From: Sipunculus nudus
Lineage: Eukaryota; Annelida; Sipuncula; Golfingiida; Sipunculidae
Assembly (NCBI GenBank): GCA_026874595.1
Contig: CM049316.1
Span: 54,197,676 to 54,261,675, forward strand
Length of the DNA: 64,000 nucleotides
Direction: 5' to 3'
How positions within the stretch are numbered: the stretch's first letter is position 1; each line of letters opens with the position of its first letter. This document shows positions 58,438-64,000 of the stretch, piece by piece. The notes under the pieces are model-generated. The model worked only from the letters and a program-made list of their open reading frames with translations, was not told where the DNA came from and did no database searches. The position numbers were made by a program, and so were the translations under genes.

Positions 58438-59105
58438 TAGCCCTCAGCTCATAGGCTGATGGGCTATTGTTGTCACCCAAGCTGTCCGTCTATCCGTCTG
58501 TCCATCTGTCTGTCCGGTGTCCGTCCGTCCGTTCTGCGTCTGTTAACTTTTACCTTGTGAGCGGCATATCTCTGAAAGGATTCACCGTTGAAATTTTATT
58601 TCTTCATTGAAGATGTATATCGATAAAATCTCGGTCAAGTTTGAAGATGGGTGACCTTGCCCCATTTTTCTACATTTTAGAGCTGATTATAGAAAAACAC
58701 TCAGAAGCTTATATCTCAGGAACCATTGTGTCGATTTTCACAAAACTTACTATGATCATTGGGACTGATGGTCTGTACGTGTTGCACAATTTTGGTGGCG
58801 CCATCTGCAATTTCTGATTTTTTAATGAAATTTTATCAGATTTTTCAATTTTGGCCTTTTGTGCAGGATATCTCCAAAGGTATTCAATACAGGAACTTCA
58901 TTACTTCAGTGCTTTTGCATCATATTTACAAAATCTTGGTCAAGTTCAAAGATGGGTGGTCTTAACCTACTTTTCAAGGTCACAGAGCTTAGTATAGAAA
59001 AAAACTTAGGAGCTTATTTCTTAGGAAGCATTTGGTGGATTGTTATAAAACATGGTACATACCTCTCCAATTTAAATTTATAACTGATTATCAGCTTTTG
59101 CTAAT
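58438..59105 (+). mobile_element. Second repeat element inserted in the 180-bp array
   Basis: Begins AGCCCTCAGCTCATAGGCTG-ATGGGCTATTG (foldback) followed by GTCCGTC/TCTGTCTGTCCG runs, then two diverged ~303-bp tandem units: CATATCTCTGAAAGGATTCA and GATATCTCCAAAGGTATTCA; AATCTCGGTCAAGTTTGAAG and AATCTTGGTCAAGTTCAAAG; GATGGGTGACC and GATGGGTGGTC. After it, diverged 180-bp-type sequence resumes at about 59113. Confidence 0.65.
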
Positions 59106-59460
59106 ATTCTAGTTTTGCAATGCAATGCTTACAGATACTGGCCTTATGTTTGGTCTGTGGGCGCATAATGAACTTACAGATCGAATTCGCGTTTCGTCCC
59201 AGTTAACCTATTTTTGACCATATGACAGATCCTGAACATAGAAAATTTCATGAAAGACAGAAATTTTTATGAAAAATGCCTGCAAATACTGGCCTGATTT
59301 TCGGTGTGTTGCTTGATAATGACCCGTTACAGATCGAGTTTGCATTATGCCCTTTTGACCATACAACACCTGCTGAACTTAAAAAAAATTTACAAAATTT
59401 AACAAATGTTTCTAATTTGCCCCAGGCGGGGGCATTCGTGTCGTTCCGACACATCTAGTT

Positions 59461-62400
59461 AAAATGGATATGGTGAGGCCATGGATAACGGACAATAGTA
59501 ATCACTGGGTACACCAGGCCTCTTAGAAGGTTCTCTCAAAGCTGCCAACTTCCGTTTTTCTAGCCTCTATCCGATATTTGTATAAACAAAATTCGATCAA
59601 CGGCAGTAAACAACAGTTACTGCATGTCTGTTCACCCTAGTCAGTTCATTGGTTTTACCGTAATACATCGACACAACAAATCCTTCACTTTTCAACTCCA
59701 CACTGTCTGTTAATTCTTTGAAGTATAATTATCTCTGTGTTCTCTCAGTGTAAAAGGTGTACTATAGATGTCTATAAACCATGCTGTGTTGGCAAAACTT
59801 CGTCCTCGAAGGTAACATAATTCCACTTAATAATTTCACTTTTAAAAAGTCCTCTCTCAGATACAAGAAATTTGTCCTATGGCGATGACCATAAGTGCAC
59901 TGGTCTGTATATACCTGCTAATTTTACTTGACCTTGTCATTCTTTGACTTCTCTACTCACATCCAAGATTTGCATCGACTTCATTCCTGACCATTACCCG
60001 TTGGAATATTAACAAATCTACGGCAAACAAAGGGTATGCTTTTTCACGCTACAAATGTACACGCACGGCTTCCATGATGTCAAAAATAGAGACTTTTATT
60101 ACTAACATCTAAGACGTTAAATTGGCGAAAGTTACTTGATTTTGAAAATATTTGATTGCTGCAGAACTGATAAAACTAATCCCCGCACGTGTTACTGTGC
60201 TTAAACGGTCTGTTTCAAATGTTTGTCTAAACCTCATTCCTCTCACGCTTACTTTCTTGGTATAAGACCAATTTACCATTTTACTGTTAATATATAATAG
60301 TCGGCGCCAGTAAAGTATAAAACATAGTGGTAGATATAGGATTCATGGTAATTCTTGGTGAGAGTACCTATCTTTAACTCATTTTTTAACAATACGCACA
60401 AATATATCAAGTTTTTTATAAATTATCAAAATTATATTGCTTCAAATTATTGCTTCAAAATTAAGACACATTGGATCATATTCTGGCTATATCTAATTTT
60501 GTTACAGAAATGAAATATAAGGTCTTAAAGGGCAAAGAAATAAGAATGACAGTGTCAATTTGTGGGGTGCGGGGCGCAATTCGGAGTGGGTAGCTGGATT
60601 GTGTAGCGGTTAGTGCGGAAACGGCCAAGTTGATGCAGAAGCTTACCGTGCGAATTTATATTAATTACCTCAGGTCACTTTCCATGTGTAGATTCTTGGC
60701 ATTAGACAGTTTATATAGTTATATTCCCAGAGAGACTTTAAATTTCCATCGATCAAATTGTAAATCCTGTACGAGAGTGTGATATATGCCCCATTCTCGT
60801 GTCTTCTGTTAATGTTATTCAGCATGCACGACTGGTGTTTTCTTATGGTTGTGTTAGATAATTACATCTGTATGCGAGCAGCAGCAATTATAATTATATC
60901 TTCTGATGGGGCATGAGGTGTAATCTCGGTGTGCTGGGTGCCGTTTTGAAGAGGCTAAACACCTGAAACCGCACTGACAAACGCATAAATGCATTGACAT
61001 TCACACAAAGGCATCCTTGTAAGTGGTCAGGTAGCTTATTTCCCTGAATTACACACATATATATGAAGGTAAGGTGAAGGTAAATACGATGGAACGTGCG
61101 GGACCTTAGACCTCCAGAACAGAAGCAATTTTGGTTAAACCGATATTCTTACTGACAGGAAAAAATTCTTTAAGATTGACTGGAAGCAAGCAACACACTT
61201 GCATTAGAATAGAATATAAACATATATTATGTTTAATATTATGCACGTATCTCTGACGGCATGTTGAGTACCGCTCGTGTACATTCTAGACTAATTTCTA
61301 ACAAATAAAGAGACGTTTGTGCTGAAATTATTATATTACAGTGACTAGTGGTCCTGATCAGGTTCTAGTCGATTTTCAATCGTGAAGAACAAAAGACTCT
61401 CTACTTGTTCATATATTTGGGTAAAAGTAATTTTCGTGATGTTATTTTAACAGAGAGAGAGAGAGATAGAGAGAGAGAGAGGGAGGACAAAATTACTGAG
61501 TCCGGCAACATCTATCCGTCTCTGTTTCTGATTTCTAAAATGGTGGTAGGGGGAAACTGAACACCCTGCCCCAGGTGAATATTGGTGTTTACCTGAATAA
61601 CAGTTGTTTAAATATTAAGGGTTTTTTTATACTGCATGTGCATAAGAAATCCATCTAATGCCATCACATAAGTAAAAACAAAATGTATTTGTTAAATGTT
61701 TATGAATACACACATGGGTTATTCAAAATAAATTTGTTGATTTGCTCTCAAGATCATTGTATACCATGTTTTTTTAAACTACTGACCGTGATCACTATTT
61801 TTGTGAATTCAATATTTTCAAGTTTAAAGTTATTATGTATAAAAATTCCATTTATCTCAGATGTGCTCCAATAAGTAGCATAATTTGAGTTCACAAAGGA
61901 ACAAACGGTCTTCTTATTTATGTATTATATATTTTTGTTGTAAATGTTTAACTTAATTGGGCGTGGTCACCTCAGGGTTTATGTGAAAATAAACGACTCC
62001 CTTAGGACACACTTGGCTTCGTTCCTGACTATTCTAGACCAAAATGGACATTTCTGAGACTTGACTGCAGAGGAGTTGCGGGACCATCGTCATATATAAT
62101 AATATAGATTATTTCATCTTTGAATCCTTGTCCTGTGTTTTTACGTACACTATATCTGTATAATATTTTCTTGTTCCTCTCTACAAGTTATAATTGGCAT
62201 GCCTTATTTCATTATTACTTCAATACATAATTGTAGTCGCTATGGAAGGAAAAAACGCATCCCTTCGTTGAAGTCTATCTGTTTTTAGGGCAGTCTGTCA
62301 CGCGGACCACAGTCGACTGAGAGCGGGTGGTCCCGCAAAGAAATACGCATTTTATCTAAAGAAAACAACAGTCAGTTATTTCCAGTGAAACGGTGCTCTG

Positions 62401-63241
62401 TTTGGATTCGTGCAAGTCTTAATCTATGCTAAAAAACGGTTGAAAATGCGAGACCAAAGTAATGCTATATAATGGTGACCACAATTTGTGACATATTTTG
62501 GGACAAGCCGTCTCTTTTACTTACATTTTGATCAGGTTTTTTTAATGACAGAATTGAGTTCAGGAGCAGGAAAACTGTTAAAAATGCCAGGTTTTATTTG
62601 CTGTAAATCGGTTTCAATTGACGCCTCTTTTTATAAGGGGGCTCGTGTTCATTTTGCGACTGAATTGGGGTCACTATCAAAAGTTTATAGCACATGTCGC
62701 TACTACTTGCTTAAACTTCGAGTAAAACCCAATTGAAGAAAAAATCCCAGAAGTCAATTTTGTTACGTTTCTATTGGACAGGCCATGATTTCTTGTAAAC
62801 AGCATGAGAAACTTTATTTTCTGCTGAAGAAATAGTTCCCTTTTTATTAATACATCAGATTCTGGAGAAACTCATAAATATTTATTTTTCTTTTCGCGAC
62901 AATTCTAAAGTATTTCTTGGTACACTTTTTTGTAACGGGTAATAATTTAAATTTTCTTTTATATTTATCTAATGAATTTTAAAAGGCAAAAAGACAAGAA
63001 ATGGCAGTTGTCATATAGGGGTGAGGGTTGCTTGTAAAAAGTCCCCTGATACTATCTAGTGTTAGGGACAGAATAATACCAAGCCGGACTCTCTTATTAC
63101 GTCCGACACCGAACGTGGCCATGGTTTATGAACGGCCGTGTGTTATGTTGAATTTTATAGACGGGTGGGTTATATATGAACGAAAACAACTATAATATAA
63201 GCAACAATCGGTGAAATTAAAACGCAAATCTTGATCCGGTT
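59461..63241. other. Non-coding stretch
   Basis: No recognisable gene. A (GA)n tract lies at about 61453-61483. The plus frame 62488-62736 has no domain support. Confidence 0.55.
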
Positions 63242-63408
63242 TGTTACGGGTGCTTGTAAAAGCGGACCCAACTGTCTCGCTAGTGAAGCTTGCTTTTCAA
63301 GTGAATCGGTTAAACGCCGGACTTATGAGCGACCTAGATGGGTTAGGATCCGGAATCGGCATAACCCCCCCCCCCCCCCCCCCCCCCAGAAAAATGTGTA
63401 CGTAAAAA
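63242..63408 (+). mobile_element. Short LTR, copy A, with primer binding site
   Basis: Starts TGTTACGGGTGCTTG and shares AAAAGCGGACCCAACTGTCT and ACGCCGGACTT with copies B and C; it ends near GTACGTAAAAA. A C-run of about 22 nt (63365-63387) inside it makes it longer than the others. It is followed at 63410-63422 by TGGGGGCTCGTCC, which matches the 3' end complement of eukaryotic tRNA-Pro over 13 nt, the expected primer binding site position. Confidence 0.7.
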
Positions 63409-63545
63409 ATGGGGGCTCGTCCAAAATGACGCCTAACTTTGGGACCCGCGGAATGTTGGTTTGAAGTGATAGGGTAAATACCACAATCCAGTTCATCCAG
63501 TGTGACTCTTGGGTTAATTAATCTATCTCGTTTTAAGAGTGGGTG
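63409..63545 (+). mobile_element. Leader or internal segment between two short LTRs
   Basis: Begins with the tRNA-Pro-type primer binding site, then CAAAATGAC and a ~110-bp segment, and ends with the purine-rich AAGAGTGGGTG (63535-63545) directly abutting the next TGTTAC. PBS at the left and a polypurine-like tract at the right is the minimal layout of a TRIM (terminal-repeat retrotransposon in miniature). Confidence 0.6.
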
Positions 63546-63689
63546 TGTTACGGGGTGCACATAAAAGCGGACCCAACTGTCTCGTTAGTGACAACTAAAC
63601 CATTGGAACGCCGGACATGTACGCCACAGACATGTGTCTGAATCCGGGATCGGCCCAATATTTCCTCTAAGCAAAATGTTCTCGTAACA
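63546..63689 (+). mobile_element. Short LTR, copy B (144 bp), with primer binding site
   Basis: TGTTACGGGGTGCACAT to ATGTTCTCGTAACA, so the ends are inverted TGTTACG/CGTAACA. It is followed after 2 nt by TGGGGGCTCGTCC at 63692-63704 and a leader that aligns with the one after copy A (CAAAATGAC, TTTGGGGCCC, GGGTTAATTAAT). The element continues towards or past the right edge of the window. Confidence 0.75.
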
Positions 63690-64000
63690 TATGGGGGCTC
63701 GTCCAAAATGACACTCAGCTTTGGGGCCCAGGGAATGGCGGTTGGAAGTAACAGGGAAATTTCCGACACCTAGTTCACCAAGCAAAGCGTGAATCATGGG
63801 TTAATTAATTTTGTTCTGACAGCTGGTGATTGGCGTTGCTTGTTCTCCGGGAGCTATGCCTTTTCGGAGTAGCTGGGCTGGGTTGCATGCTTAGAACAAC
63901 CCTCACCCACTCCTCCGTAAAAGGTATAGCTTGACCATTCGTTAAATTTTCATCATCAGTCAGTTATAGAGCTTGACAAATCAACAGATACCTATACGCC
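63690..64000 (+). other. Second leader and right edge
   Basis: Primer binding site and about 115 bp of leader homologous to 63409-63530, then unique sequence. No gag frame is visible before the window ends, so it cannot be decided whether a full-length element or another TRIM unit follows. Confidence 0.5.

Larger units (their letters stand above)
56902..59460 (+). mobile_element. Non-autonomous element with GC-rich foldback ends and internal 180-bp repeats
   Basis: The left edge TTATGCCCCGGCCACAAAG-TGGCAGGGGCATATAG folds back on itself and is followed by CCGTCCTTCCGTCCTTCCG. The right edge reads TTTGCCCCAGGCGGGGGCATTCGTGT, also a foldback. Between them are about eight 180-bp repeats plus partial copies at about 59113-59400, and a second element at 58438-59105. 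Similar edges occur in repeats common in mollusc genomes (general knowledge). No transposase seen. Confidence 0.7.

Overview
This window looks like nuclear DNA of a lophotrochozoan animal, most likely a mollusc. It is AT-rich, gene-poor and intron-like or intergenic for most of its length. It carries long (TA)n microsatellites, several coding-compatible minisatellites, fossil LINE and Ty3/gypsy sequence, short-LTR elements, and non-autonomous repeats with 'GTCCGTCCGTCC' edges and GC-rich foldback ends of a kind common in bivalve and gastropod genomes. There are no operons, ribosome-binding sites or bacterial genes. The organism call is inference from repeat style and the receptor, not from a marker gene.

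Layout. 0-13 kb: a 24-bp minisatellite, (TA)n tracts, a dispersed repeat present twice next to (TA)n, one solo short LTR, two small tandem duplications and a few unrecognised exon-like open stretches. 13.1-13.9 kb: a 40-bp minisatellite. 14.8-15.9 kb: the only intact gene I can support, an intronless-coding rhodopsin-class peptide GPCR of 370 aa with unusual core motifs. 16-26.9 kb: mostly non-coding, with one diverged tandem duplication and microsatellites. 26.9-28.6 kb: about 25 copies of a 63-bp minisatellite that appears to have grown from a 3' splice site plus exon start. The array runs straight into an exon coding a SAM-like helix and ending in a GT donor. 29-38 kb: non-coding with degenerate repeats. 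38.3-39.0 kb: five copies of a ~135-bp repeat with long C-runs. 40.3-41.4 kb: two abutting LINE 3' fragments. 41.8-50.1 kb: two inverted, diverged solo-LTR-like elements on either side of a decayed Ty3/gypsy element. Its domains run gag-protease-integrase-RT-RNase H, the Ty1/copia-like order known for Gmr1-like elements, and a 43-bp minisatellite splits its pol. 54-59.5 kb: three non-autonomous repeat elements, one with repeated perfect estrogen-response-element palindromes, and one hAT-type MITE. 63.2-63.7 kb: two tandem short LTRs, each followed by a tRNA-Pro-type primer binding site, running to the right edge.

The genes here do not form a pathway. The biology is repeat biology: minisatellites formed from functional sequence (a splice acceptor, a pol reading frame), retroelements with unusual structure, and one orphan receptor. 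Most long open frames in the window are artefacts of tandem repeats whose period is a multiple of three (24, 33, 63 bp) or of (TA)n.
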